This document shows, piece by piece, positions 6,815 to 13,449 of a stretch of DNA of 13,449 nt. The stretch is from Flavobacterium sp. (GTDB lineage Bacteria > Bacteroidota > Bacteroidia > Flavobacteriales > Flavobacteriaceae). The translations under genes were made by a program, and so were the position numbers. The notes below the pieces were generated by a model. That model saw only the letters and a list, made by a program, of their open reading frames with translations. It ran no database searches and had not been told where the DNA came from. Within the stretch, counting starts at the first letter, position 1; each line of letters opens with the position of its first letter. The stretch spans positions 1 through 13,449 of the forward strand of contig JASLHL010000193.1 of NCBI GenBank assembly GCA_030152225.1, in the 5' to 3' direction.

Positions 6815-8116
6815 ATGAAGCTACACAATTATATGTTGGGGTATCTATCGGTTGGAATCATCCTTGTTCTAACTGCTTGGGTATTGATTTTTTATGCTTT
6901 TATGACGGAAGAAGTGTATGACAATATTGATGACGGATTAAAAAATAGCAAGACTGAAATCATCAAGAAAGCCTATACCAATCCACAGGTCGAAAGCTTC
7001 CTTCCCTTTGGCACTAGTGGATTCAGAATCACCCCCTTAGCACCAGGAAAATACGCCAAAAAAAATGTATTTACAACAGAAATGATCTACATGGATGCAG
7101 ATGATAATGAAGAGCCCGTACGCATGTTGACGACCACCTTTGTCGACCAAAAAGGAGATCATTATCAACTTGAAATACGCACGTCAACCATCGAAGCTGA
7201 TGATTTACTGCGCGATTTTGGCGTAGCGGTATTGGCCTTGTATTTTGCTTTACTACTAAGTATTTACCTCATTAATCACTTTATTTTACGTCGGGCGGTA
7301 TGGAATCCCTTTTATCGCCTACTACACAATCTGAGGACCTATACCCTAGGCGAAAAAATCAGTACAGCTGAAACTCAAACCCCCATTAAAGAATTTACAG
7401 ACTTACAGCGAGAAATCAATAAAATGATCACGCGCATTGAGGAAATGGTTGAGCAACAAAAAACCTTTGTATCCAATGCAGCGCACGAATCACAAACGCC
7501 CTTGGCTATTATCAGTAATAAGCTCGAATTGCTCGCAGAAACTGAAGGATTAAACGAGGAACAAATCAATCAAATTGGATCGATTCATCAAAGCTTATCC
7601 CGATTGATTAAACTCAATAAATCACTTCTCATGTTGGCTAAAATTGAAAACAAACAATTTCAACAGTATCAAGAAGTAAACCTCAATCAAATCGTCAAGG
7701 CAATCATCGAAGACTTTGAGGACTTATTCTCCTATAAGAATATAAGCGTTACCCTACAGGACACTGGCGAAGCTTTTACTATTCTGATGGATAAAGGACT
7801 TGCTATTACCTTGGTGCAAAACCTGCTCAAAAACGCATTAGTTCACAATATTCCTCAAGGAAGTATTGTCATTGAACTCCAACACAATGCCTTTACAATA
7901 GCCAATACTAGTGCACACTACACTGCATTAGACGAATCCGTCATCTACAATCGCTTTTTTAGAAGTACAACCAATGATGAATCCACTGGACTAGGTTTGT
8001 CTTTGGTACAAACCATTATCAAAGTCACGGAATCACTTCATATTCGATACGAATTTGATCAATTGCATCGTTTTACCGTTTACCAATCCAACGGAATAAA
8101 TAGAAATAAAGAGTAG
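6815..8116 (+). CDS. Membrane sensor histidine kinase
   Basis: The product is 433 aa, the partner of the regulator that ends one base upstream. Membrane segments lie at about 8-30 and 136-157, enclosing a periplasmic sensor region of about 105 residues. A linker leads to the HisKA domain with phospho-acceptor H224 in NAAHESQTPL. The HATPase_c domain has its N box at LVQNLLKNALVHN (333-345) and the G2 box TGLGLSLV at 391-398. Two deviations are visible: the H box reads H-E-S-Q-T-P instead of H-E-L-R-T-P, and the usual D-x-G-x-G of the G1 box is replaced by ANTSAH. A weakened G1 is not rare in Bacteroidota kinases, so activity is still likely. The signal sensed is unknown. Confidence 0.93.
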   Translation: MKLHNYMLGYLSVGIILVLTAWVLIFYAFMTEEVYDNIDDGLKNSKTEIIKKAYTNPQVESFLPFGTSGFRITPLAPGKYAKKNVFTTEMIYMDADDNEEPVRMLTTTFVDQKGDHYQLEIRTSTIEADDLLRDFGVAVLALYFALLLSIYLINHFILRRAVWNPFYRLLHNLRTYTLGEKISTAETQTPIKEFTDLQREINKMITRIEEMVEQQKTFVSNAAHESQTPLAIISNKLELLAETEGLNEEQINQIGSIHQSLSRLIKLNKSLLMLAKIENKQFQQYQEVNLNQIVKAIIEDFEDLFSYKNISVTLQDTGEAFTILMDKGLAITLVQNLLKNALVHNIPQGSIVIELQHNAFTIANTSAHYTALDESVIYNRFFRSTTNDESTGLGLSLVQTIIKVTESLHIRYEFDQLHRFTVYQSNGINRNKE

Positions 8117-8131
8117 TGGTATAAAAAATAA

Positions 8132-8167
8132 ACACACCTCATAAAGTAGGCCTTTGCTGAGGTGTGT
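8132..8167. terminator. Bidirectional hairpin terminator between convergent genes
   Basis: ACACACCTCA (8132-8141) and TGAGGTGTGT (8158-8167) form a perfect 10-bp stem with a 16-base loop, between the kinase stop (8116) and the end of the minus-strand lipoprotein gene (8218). The T-rich tail lies on the minus strand (TTATTTTTTATACC), so it fits best as terminator of the lipoprotein gene and may also serve the kinase operon. Confidence 0.7.
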
Positions 8168-8217
8168 CTAACATAACATTACATAAAGTTGATGACAACG
8201 TGAAAAATAAATCTTGT

Positions 8218-8661
8218 TTACTTTGCATACTTTTTCTCGCCGTTGATGTATAGAACTCCCTCTGCTCCATCAAACGTATAAGTAGCATCTTGGTAAACAT
8301 TACCTTCTTTTTTATCTAAAATAAGTAGCTGCTGATCTTCCGTAGGAAGGAACAGCTGTAACTTGGATTGATCTGCATTAAATACAACAAATGCACTCAT
8401 AACGGCACTTCCCTCCACTTGTACTGGATTTAAACGCAGCCCTTGATCAAACAAACGCAAGCAGGTCTGATTCAACTCGCTCCACGTTTCACCTGCGGCA
8501 GTCAGACAACCGTGATCGTCTTTTTCTCCTCCAATCTTTGGCGTTTCCCTTTGGGTTTCCACTTGCTGCTCTTCGCCACTCATGGCTTCTGCCTTTGTTG
8601 TGGTTGTATTACAGCTTATAAAAGCAAAAATACCCAAGATTAGTACCCCTCCTTTTTTCAT
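8218..8661 (-). CDS. Small conserved lipoprotein of unknown function
   Basis: The product is 147 aa. A lipoprotein signal peptide (MKKGGVLILGIFAFISC) has the lipobox I-S-C with lipidation at C17, followed by a low-complexity T/E/Q linker. The mature part has the block GCLTAAGETWSELNQTC, then LRLFDQGLRLNPV, and ends with a beta-rich half (FVVFNADQSKLQLFLP, YTFDGAEGVLYINGEKKY). I associate the G-C-x-T-A-A-G-x-T-W-S block with uncharacterised Bacteroidota lipoproteins, but know no function. Two further cysteines (in the GCLTAAG and NQTCLR segments) could form a disulfide. It converges with the kinase and diverges from the PepSY-like pair. No Asp follows the lipid-bearing Cys at +2. Confidence 0.8.
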   Translation of the reverse strand: MKKGGVLILGIFAFISCNTTTTKAEAMSGEEQQVETQRETPKIGGEKDDHGCLTAAGETWSELNQTCLRLFDQGLRLNPVQVEGSAVMSAFVVFNADQSKLQLFLPTEDQQLLILDKKEGNVYQDATYTFDGAEGVLYINGEKKYAK

Positions 8662-8919
8662 TTCTTTTCCTTTTTAATTCTTTTTTAAAAACAGGACTTC
8701 TCACTCCTATACCTAGGTAAGCGATCCCGCTCTTTTTTCATTAGCATACAATATACGAATTTTTATACATGTAGGGGCCATATCAGGATCAACATTGGCA
8801 CAAATTTAATACAAAAAACCCTGTTTTTCAATAAGATACATTAAAAAATCTGTTTTTTATAAAAACGCTGCTATTTCTTTTTTTTAGCAAAATTCCCAAT
8901 TCTTTCCAGATTCTAGCTG

Positions 8920-8927
8920 TAGATTTG
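8920..8927 (+). promoter_or_regulatory. Probable promoter -7 element (TAGATTTG)
   Basis: TAGATTTG fits TAnnTTTG and lies 26 bp upstream of the first PepSY-like gene, the expected distance. Upstream DNA is very AT-rich, and a clear -33 TTG is not seen. It probably drives both PepSY-like genes. Confidence 0.5.
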
Positions 8928-8953
8928 TAGTACAAATAGAAAAATAAATAGCC

Positions 8954-9403
8954 ATGAAAAATTTTAAAACAGTACTATTCGGAATCTTTAGTGCGATTGT
9001 CATGTTAACCAGTCAATCAACACTAGCCAAAGACATTGTCATTACAAAAAGTGAATTACCGAAAAAAGCACTTGCATTTATGGATACCCATTTTAATGCA
9101 AAAACCATTCAATTAGTAGAAAAAGATGTCGATTTACTATCTGTCTCGTATAAAGTAACCTTCACGGATCAGATCGAAATAGAATTTGATCAATCGGGAG
9201 CATGGGAAGAAGTAGATGGCAATAAGAATCAGTTGCCTACTACATTCCTCCTAAAGCCAATTGTAGACTATATTACAGCCAATTACCCAGGAGCTCATGT
9301 AATAAAGGTCAGCAATGAGCGAAGACGATACGAAGTAGAACTCAACAATGGACTTGAACTCGAATTCTCAAAATCAGGAGAATTCAAGCGAATTGATCAC
9401 TAA
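8954..9403 (+). CDS. Secreted PepSY-like (DUF2874-type) protein
   Basis: The product is 149 aa. A signal peptide covers about 1-25 (cleavage probably after TLA), followed by two PepSY-like units. Unit 1 (about 33-87) has SELPKKALAFMDTHF, YKVTFTDQIEIEFDQSGAW and E-E-V-D. Unit 2 (about 93-149) has LPTTFLLKPIVDYITANYPG, YEVELNNGLELEFSKSGEF and K-R-I-D-H. The pattern P-x-x-x-x-F/Y-I-x-x-x-F/Y-P, then a Y-x-V-x-L-x-x-G strand and a D-x-x-G-x-W/F turn, is that of the Bacteroidota 'beta-lactamase-inhibitor-like PepSY-like' family. These periplasmic proteins often lie next to two-component systems; their activity is not established. It precedes a larger relative by 13 bp. Confidence 0.88.
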   Translation: MKNFKTVLFGIFSAIVMLTSQSTLAKDIVITKSELPKKALAFMDTHFNAKTIQLVEKDVDLLSVSYKVTFTDQIEIEFDQSGAWEEVDGNKNQLPTTFLLKPIVDYITANYPGAHVIKVSNERRRYEVELNNGLELEFSKSGEFKRIDH

Positions 9404-9416
9404 TTAAAAACACGTC

Positions 9417-10289
9417 ATGAAAAAGAAAATAATTGCTTTGGCTCTATTTGGAGCACTTACCCTAAGTTTTACTGCTTGTAGTAGTGATGACAATCCTTCC
9501 GCTCAGGTTGAACAAGTCACACTAGATCAAGTACCGACGAACGCGAAAAAGTTTATTGAAACGACTTTTCCCCAGGCTACAGTTGTAAAGGCAACTAAAG
9601 TAAATACACCGAATTATTACGGGTCATTTTACGAGTTGATCTTAGATAACAACATCGAAATCGACTTTGATCAATCCGGTCATTGGACTGAAATAGAGAC
9701 AAAGGATCACAGTGCGATTCCAGCGACATTTCTCCTGCAAGAGGTTCCATTAATCCAAGCCTATATAGAAGGATATGATAAGGAAAGTTTTAGTATTGAA
9801 ATAGACAAAGACGCAAAGGGGTACGAAGTTAAACTAAATAGTGGATTGGAATTAATCTTTACGGCTCAACAAGAATTTGTCGGGCTTGATTTAGATACAG
9901 AGGAAGATGAACAAGTGATTCAGGCAGATCAATTACCTACCGCGGTAAAAAACTTCTTGACCACACATTTTTCTGACACTGGGATTGTTTTAGTTAAAAA
10001 AGAACTAGACAAGGCAGTAACGTACAAAGTCTACCTCAATAATGGGATTAAAATTGAATTTAATCAACAAGGCGACTGGATTGAAATGGAAACCAAACAA
10101 AACAAAGAAATCCCATCTGATCTAATGCCTGTTGCTTTAACGACCTATATTCAACTCAACTACAGCGATTTTAAATTGGTGGGCGTCGAGAAGAAAAGCC
10201 AGGGGTACGAAGTAGAAATACAAAAAGGAAGACAAGAAATAGAGCTTCTTTTTGACCAAGAAGGACATTTTGTACAAGTAGACCACTAA
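9417..10289 (+). CDS. PepSY-like lipoprotein with four tandem units
   Basis: The product is 290 aa. The lipoprotein signal MKKKIIALALFGALTLSFTAC gives lipidation at C21, followed by SSDDN and a short linker. The mature part is about twice the length of its upstream neighbour and holds four PepSY-like units: about 38-92 (ends GHWTEIE), 100-157 (YEVKLNSGLELIF), 170-225 (YKVYLNNGIKIEF, GDWIEME) and 230-290 (YEVEIQKGRQEIELLF, GHFVQVDH). Units 1-2 and 3-4 mirror the two-unit protein at 8954-9403, so an internal duplication of a two-unit ancestor is likely. An acidic stretch TEEDEQ (about 161-166) joins the halves. It is probably co-transcribed with the gene 13 bp upstream and stops before a strong hairpin. 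The cell-surface or periplasmic role is unknown. Confidence 0.88.
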   Translation: MKKKIIALALFGALTLSFTACSSDDNPSAQVEQVTLDQVPTNAKKFIETTFPQATVVKATKVNTPNYYGSFYELILDNNIEIDFDQSGHWTEIETKDHSAIPATFLLQEVPLIQAYIEGYDKESFSIEIDKDAKGYEVKLNSGLELIFTAQQEFVGLDLDTEEDEQVIQADQLPTAVKNFLTTHFSDTGIVLVKKELDKAVTYKVYLNNGIKIEFNQQGDWIEMETKQNKEIPSDLMPVALTTYIQLNYSDFKLVGVEKKSQGYEVEIQKGRQEIELLFDQEGHFVQVDH

Positions 10290-10321
10290 GCTGGAACTCG
10301 TAACAAAAAGGAATAAAAATA

Positions 10322-10351
10322 GAGGGACGGTCTACGCTTAGACCGTCCCTC
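10322..10351 (+). terminator. Strong hairpin terminator of the PepSY-like pair
   Basis: A perfect 13-bp GC-rich stem (10322-10334 with 10339-10351, GAGGGACGGTCTA paired with its complement) has a 4-base loop and is followed by CTGTTTTA. It begins 32 bp after the second PepSY-like stop. Confidence 0.8.
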
Positions 10352-10400
10352 CTGTTTTAGGTATAACGCTGCTTGTTTTAAATCCCACAGCCGGATCATG

Positions 10401-10432
10401 AAAAAAGTGCAGTGCTACTTGCCGCTTTTTTT
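10401..10432 (-). terminator. Probable terminator of the AraC pair
   Basis: An A run plus GTGCA (10401-10411) can pair with TGCCGC plus a T run (10420-10432), with one bulged base and a G-T pair. It lies about 36 bp past the end of the minus-strand AraC operon and has T runs on both strands, so it may act bidirectionally. Confidence 0.5.
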
Positions 10433-10467
10433 CGTTCTTATGGTAAGCCCTAATTTTTCAGCAACAA

Positions 10468-11592
10468 CTAACTCATAATCGCTGAAGGGGCAAAACCAAA
10501 TACTTCTACAAATGCTCTATAAAATGATAAACGCGTATTAAACCCACAAAGTAAGCTCAATTCCTCAACGGTATAGTTTTCTTCATTTTCCCTAATCATA
10601 AGTACAGCATACTCCACGCGTAACCGATTGATATACTGCTTAAAAGTAACAGCAGAAGAGGCTTTAAAGTACTCCGTAAGTTCTGCTTTTGGAAATTGCA
10701 AAACACGAGCCAATTCTTCTAAATTTAAAACTGGATTTAAAAACAAGCGTGTTTCAATTAACTTCTCTGTAATAACTTGACGAATTTCATTCACTCTGCA
10801 TTCAATCGGTTCCTTTTCAAAAACAGCCCCTTTAGTCAACTGAAATAAATTCGATCTTCTGGATTGTTGAGAAGACCACAAAGACAACTTCTCATTTTCG
10901 GGTAGGGACACATCCAAAGCCACCTCTCCGAATATTCGAGTTGTTTCTCGCTCCAATTGCCCTGTTACTACCGAATTGTAGTGACTTAATTTCGAGTAAA
11001 CAAATGTTTTTACTTCATGTAGTAATGCGGCAATTAACAAAGAAAAACCAGTCAAATAAAAAACGAAATCAACGTAGGAGAAAAGAGGAACCCGATAGAA
11101 GTAAGCCATTAAAAATGAAATCGAAATACAAAAGAGGGTGACGATGTAAAAAGCGAAGTATTGCTTCAATGTTGGAAATAAAACCTTGTCAATCAAACGC
11201 CAATAACCATAACAACCATAAAGTAAGGCCATCACACTAATAAGCAATAGCAAAATATCATGCAGGGTTTGCACATCAAATCCGGTACCTTCCACCACTA
11301 GCTTATACAAATAATACAACGTTAAAATCACAACAGGGAGATAATGTACAAACAGAAAGCGATGCTTTACTTTCAATACATAGATTAACCCTGCTCCATG
11401 CAACAAGAAAAAAACAGCACCTAAACTAAAACCCGAGGGCAAATGGGCATAAGAGTCTATCAAATAAAGTACTCCATTCAAACCTAAAATCGTACAGCTC
11501 AACAAAAACACGTTCAATCTTTCTTTATTCTCCCTTCCATTTAGCCAATAAAAGAACGCATAAACAACAAAACAAACAAACATCCCAATCAT
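10468..11592 (-). CDS. Membrane-anchored AraC-family regulator (second of tandem pair)
   Basis: The product is 374 aa. The N-terminal half has about seven hydrophobic segments (about 2-17, 27-45, 54-73, 80-99, 111-129, 145-165, 172-192). A cytoplasmic linker and an AraC-type double helix-turn-helix at about 285-372 follow. The first helix-turn-helix contains LNLEELARVLQFPKAELTEYF and the second YTVEELSLLCGFNTRLSFYRAF, with the typical final F-x-x-x-F-G-F-A-P-S. The N-terminus replaces the usual sugar-binding cupin, so the signal probably comes from the membrane or the envelope. The ATG overlaps the stop of the upstream gene by 4 bp (ATGA), which suggests translational coupling. Targets are unknown. 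Confidence 0.9.
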   Translation of the reverse strand: MIGMFVCFVVYAFFYWLNGRENKERLNVFLLSCTILGLNGVLYLIDSYAHLPSGFSLGAVFFLLHGAGLIYVLKVKHRFLFVHYLPVVILTLYYLYKLVVEGTGFDVQTLHDILLLLISVMALLYGCYGYWRLIDKVLFPTLKQYFAFYIVTLFCISISFLMAYFYRVPLFSYVDFVFYLTGFSLLIAALLHEVKTFVYSKLSHYNSVVTGQLERETTRIFGEVALDVSLPENEKLSLWSSQQSRRSNLFQLTKGAVFEKEPIECRVNEIRQVITEKLIETRLFLNPVLNLEELARVLQFPKAELTEYFKASSAVTFKQYINRLRVEYAVLMIRENEENYTVEELSLLCGFNTRLSFYRAFVEVFGFAPSAIMS

Positions 11593-12620
11593 AATTTCCT
11601 TTTACTTTTTTCAATAATTACACGGTATTCAGTAGGGCTAAATCCGGTTAAATCTTTAAAGTATTTATTAAATGTATTAACGGATTTAAAACCACATTCT
11701 TCAGCAACAGCTAACAGCGTCCAATCGGACTTATTCTTCAATAATTGCAAAGATTCAATGATCCGATGAAAAGCAACCAATTTGTAAAAACTAGTATTGA
11801 GGTGATTGTTTATCACATAGCTTGCCTGTTGTACACTACTTCTAGGTATGTATTGACACAAGGTTTCCAAACTAAAATCACGCTGTAGAAAAACCTTTTC
11901 CTGCTCAAAAAAATCGAGAATTTGTCCTGCTAATTCTTTATTTTGATACTTTAATCGATAAACCTCGGTTTCTACTTCTCGCGTCTCCTCTAGTAGCAAT
12001 TCTTTTGGTCCTTCTACATTCCAATCTTTAGCAAGAAAGAACGTATCCGATTCCCTGTCTTTTAGCTGCTTATTATAAAAAAAATAGGTGAATATTGATA
12101 GCACTAACAATACATATTGAAGTCCTACCTGTACATAGCCAAGCATAATAACCAAATCATTGATGTTGTTGTTGAAAAAATAACCCTGAAGATTGAGTAA
12201 CAACAGATAGATTACAAAAAAAGTATGCGATATACTGATATAAGATTCGACAACTTTAAAAGCATCTTTATAGTGAGCCTGATGAAAATAAAAGAAACTA
12301 AAATACACGATGCCGAAAAAATTATTCAAGGTAACGAGAATCCAAAACGGAATGGGAAGAAAGCTAAAAACAAGCAGAAGGATAGACAGGCTCATCATCT
12401 GTGTAATTTGGGTTTTCAGGACAACATCTGGCGAATCATTGACAACCCGAGATAATTTCAAACTAAACACAAGAGCAAAGAAATTAATAATATAAACCGT
12501 TTTGTGTTCTATTAAAGCATTGTAATAATTAGCGGTTAATAAAAAAATAAAAAGAACAAACAATAGATAATAGAACTTATCAACCTGTGCGTTAGCATTC
12601 CAATCGGACAACTTTATCAT
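11589..12620 (-). CDS. Membrane-anchored AraC-family regulator (first of tandem pair)
   Basis: The product is 343 aa with the same architecture as its downstream neighbour: about six hydrophobic segments (about 16-31, 41-57, 74-90, 92-112, 127-147, 160-182), a charged linker about 185-235, and an AraC helix-turn-helix domain at about 245-336. That domain reads FSLETLCQYIPRSSVQQASYVIN, then WTLLAVAEECGFKSVNTFNKYFKDLTGFSPTEY. Sequence identity with the neighbour is low in the membrane half, so any duplication is old or the pair was assembled. It starts at the ATG at 12618-12620. The long AT-rich region beyond it carries a direct repeat that could be its operator. Confidence 0.9.
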   Translation of the reverse strand: MIKLSDWNANAQVDKFYYLLFVLFIFLLTANYYNALIEHKTVYIINFFALVFSLKLSRVVNDSPDVVLKTQITQMMSLSILLLVFSFLPIPFWILVTLNNFFGIVYFSFFYFHQAHYKDAFKVVESYISISHTFFVIYLLLLNLQGYFFNNNINDLVIMLGYVQVGLQYVLLVLSIFTYFFYNKQLKDRESDTFFLAKDWNVEGPKELLLEETREVETEVYRLKYQNKELAGQILDFFEQEKVFLQRDFSLETLCQYIPRSSVQQASYVINNHLNTSFYKLVAFHRIIESLQLLKNKSDWTLLAVAEECGFKSVNTFNKYFKDLTGFSPTEYRVIIEKSKRKL

Positions 12621-12800
12621 ATACTTTTTTGTTAATCAAGAGGACTTTGCTTTGAGCATCACAACAGTTAAACTTAACGAATTGATTACTACATTATTGC
12701 TCAGACGAACCTTAACATCGTCTTTCATCCTGTATTAGTAAATAAACTTAAACACCCCACCTAAAAACTTGTTTTTTATAATATTTCGGATCTAATAATT

Positions 12801-12833
12801 TTTACATAATTTTCTTTCACTTTACATAATTTT
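12801..12833. repeat. Two direct copies of TTTACATAATTTT, 20 bp apart
   Basis: Exact 13-bp copies lie at 12801-12813 and 12821-12833, so their starts are 20 bp apart, close to two helical turns. A looser CACATTATTTC follows at about 12835. They lie roughly 180-215 bp upstream of the AraC pair's first ATG. AraC proteins bind direct half-sites at about this spacing, so an operator is plausible, although AT-rich DNA makes such matches easier by chance. Confidence 0.6.
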
Positions 12834-13193
12834 TCACATTATTTCTATTTTTCATCTAAACAAATTTAACTTTTGAGATGTTAACACCTGTATCAAAAGA
12901 CCGTCAACATGATCAAAGTAAGTATTTGAAACACCCTTTAACATTTATTTTACTATTTTAAATTATATGTAACAAAATCACAAAACAACAGCAAAAAAAA
13001 CCAAATAATATAGAATAAAACAAAACATACACAACAAAAATAGCCCATCCTTAGATTAGGCAACCTACCCTATCCTGTACAGAACGAAGCATAAGAGTAA
13101 AAAACACCACGATAGTTTTCAATTATAAAATTTCTACTGCAAAACTCAATTTCTTAAGGCAATTCCATTTAATTCAATAAAATAACAAAATAG

Positions 13194-13308
13194 ACAGCGG
13201 CCTCTTATAAGCATAAATCAGTGCTATAGCCCTAGCTTTTTTCCAATAATTAGCTACCTTACTAGGTGATCCAGAAAAAAACAGCGGCCTAAAATTGCAT
13301 AGGAAGTG
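13194..13308. repeat. Degenerate direct repeat beginning ACAGCGGCCT
   Basis: ACAGCGGCCT occurs at 13194-13203 and 13281-13290 (87 bp apart). After each copy GCATA and then AGTG follow at similar distances (copy A within 30 bp, copy B within 28 bp), so the repeat is a degenerate unit of about 30 bp. It is GC-richer than its surroundings. Origin unknown. Confidence 0.45.
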
Positions 13309-13336
13309 AAAATACAGCCTCAAGTTTCACTATAGG

Positions 13337-13353
13337 TTGACCTAAATAGGTAA
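13337..13353. promoter_or_regulatory. Operator-like palindrome TTGACCTAAATAGGTAA
   Basis: ACCTA-AA-TAGGT is a palindrome with 5-bp arms, extended by TT and AA at the ends. A related site CCTAAATAGGTCAAA lies at 13430-13444, in inverted relation with respect to the TTGA/TCAA ends. A hairpin AGTGAAA/TTTCACT (13305-13331) lies just to the left. The partner gene would lie off the right edge. Confidence 0.35.
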
Positions 13354-13429
13354 TAAGAAACCCGAATTGTCAGAGACGGTCTCCAAAAGATGATGCAATC
13401 CTCACCCTGACGTGGACCTGCTTACACAG

Positions 13430-13444
13430 CCTAAATAGGTCAAA
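13430..13444. promoter_or_regulatory. Second CCTAAATAGG palindrome site
   Basis: This copy reads CCTAAATAGGTCAAA and is the inverted partner of the site at 13337-13353, 89 bp away (start to start of the CCTAAATAGG core). Together they enclose a GC-richer segment with a GAGAC/GTCTC mini-hairpin (13373-13383). Confidence 0.35.
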
Positions 13445-13449
13445 CAGCC

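Larger units (their letters stand above)
12621..13449. other. Gene-free, repeat-bearing right-hand region
   Basis: About 830 bp of very AT-rich DNA without a convincing gene on either strand. It includes the probable control region of the AraC pair (12621 to about 12900) and a set of short repeats and palindromes from about 13190 to the right edge, listed separately. An open stretch of about 50 codons on the minus strand near 13183-13335 has no good start or recognisable sequence. Confidence 0.6.

Noticed and set aside
10941..11141. Plus-strand open frame inside the AraC gene
   Set aside because: A shadow of the membrane-domain codons; lysine/arginine-rich without any motif.
12909..12929. 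Tiny forward frame MIKVSI as a leader peptide or broken gene start
   Set aside because: Six codons with no hairpin or gene behind it; too short to support.
13183..13335. Minus-strand open stretch of about 50 codons containing SKVANYWKKARAIALIYAYK
   Set aside because: No ATG, no upstream signals and no recognised family; its apparent internal repeat comes from the DNA repeat ACAGCGGCCT.
13190..13449. CRISPR array or tracrRNA-like region
   Set aside because: Only two or three short imperfect repeats with unequal spacing and no cas genes in the window.

Overview
The window looks like chromosomal DNA of a Bacteroidota member, most likely a flavobacterium (a Myroides-like genome would fit, but that is inference). 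The reasons are AT-rich DNA, several TAnnTTTG promoter -7 motifs a short distance before start codons, Bacteroidota-type PepSY-like (DUF2874-type) secreted proteins, membrane-anchored AraC regulators, and few Shine-Dalgarno sequences. There are no rRNA or tRNA genes, insertion sequences or CRISPR arrays. Most of the window is regulatory and envelope-stress-type accessory sequence.

Layout. Positions 1-747 hold the last residues of a histidine kinase and its NarL/LuxR-type response regulator. A convergent minus-strand gene (797-1816) encodes an exported, probably outer-membrane, beta-barrel protein. Next come a two-domain NADAR N-glycosidase-family protein (2099-2950, plus), a Crp/Fnr-type regulator (3106-3696, minus) and two divergent GNAT acetyltransferases (3816-4361 minus; 4563-5033 plus). 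The second GNAT ends at a strong terminator.

Positions 5117-6135 are a 1-kb stretch without an intact gene. It carries a frameshifted, 5'-truncated relic of a TolC-family efflux outer-membrane protein (5263-5456, minus) and a long imperfect inverted repeat (5699-5800).

Positions 6136-8116 encode an OmpR-type response regulator and its sensor kinase, separated by 1 bp. After a convergent lipoprotein gene (8218-8661, minus) come two co-directional PepSY-like secreted proteins (8954-9403 and 9417-10289). The second is a lipoprotein with four PepSY-like units, and the pair ends at a strong hairpin. The proximity suggests a signalling/envelope module, with the two-component system controlling or sensing through the PepSY-like proteins. 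This link is inferred from position only.

Positions 10468-12620 (minus) are two tandem membrane-embedded AraC-family regulators whose genes overlap by 4 bp. Their upstream region and the right end (12621-13449) have no gene. That region holds a 20-bp-spaced direct repeat of a 13-mer (a candidate AraC-type operator), a pair of CCTAAATAGG palindromes and other short repeats.

No clear new multi-gene system is proven. The best candidates for a second look are the tandem membrane AraC pair with its upstream direct repeats, the kinase/PepSY-like cluster, the efflux-gene relic beside the two-component system, and the palindrome-rich right edge.
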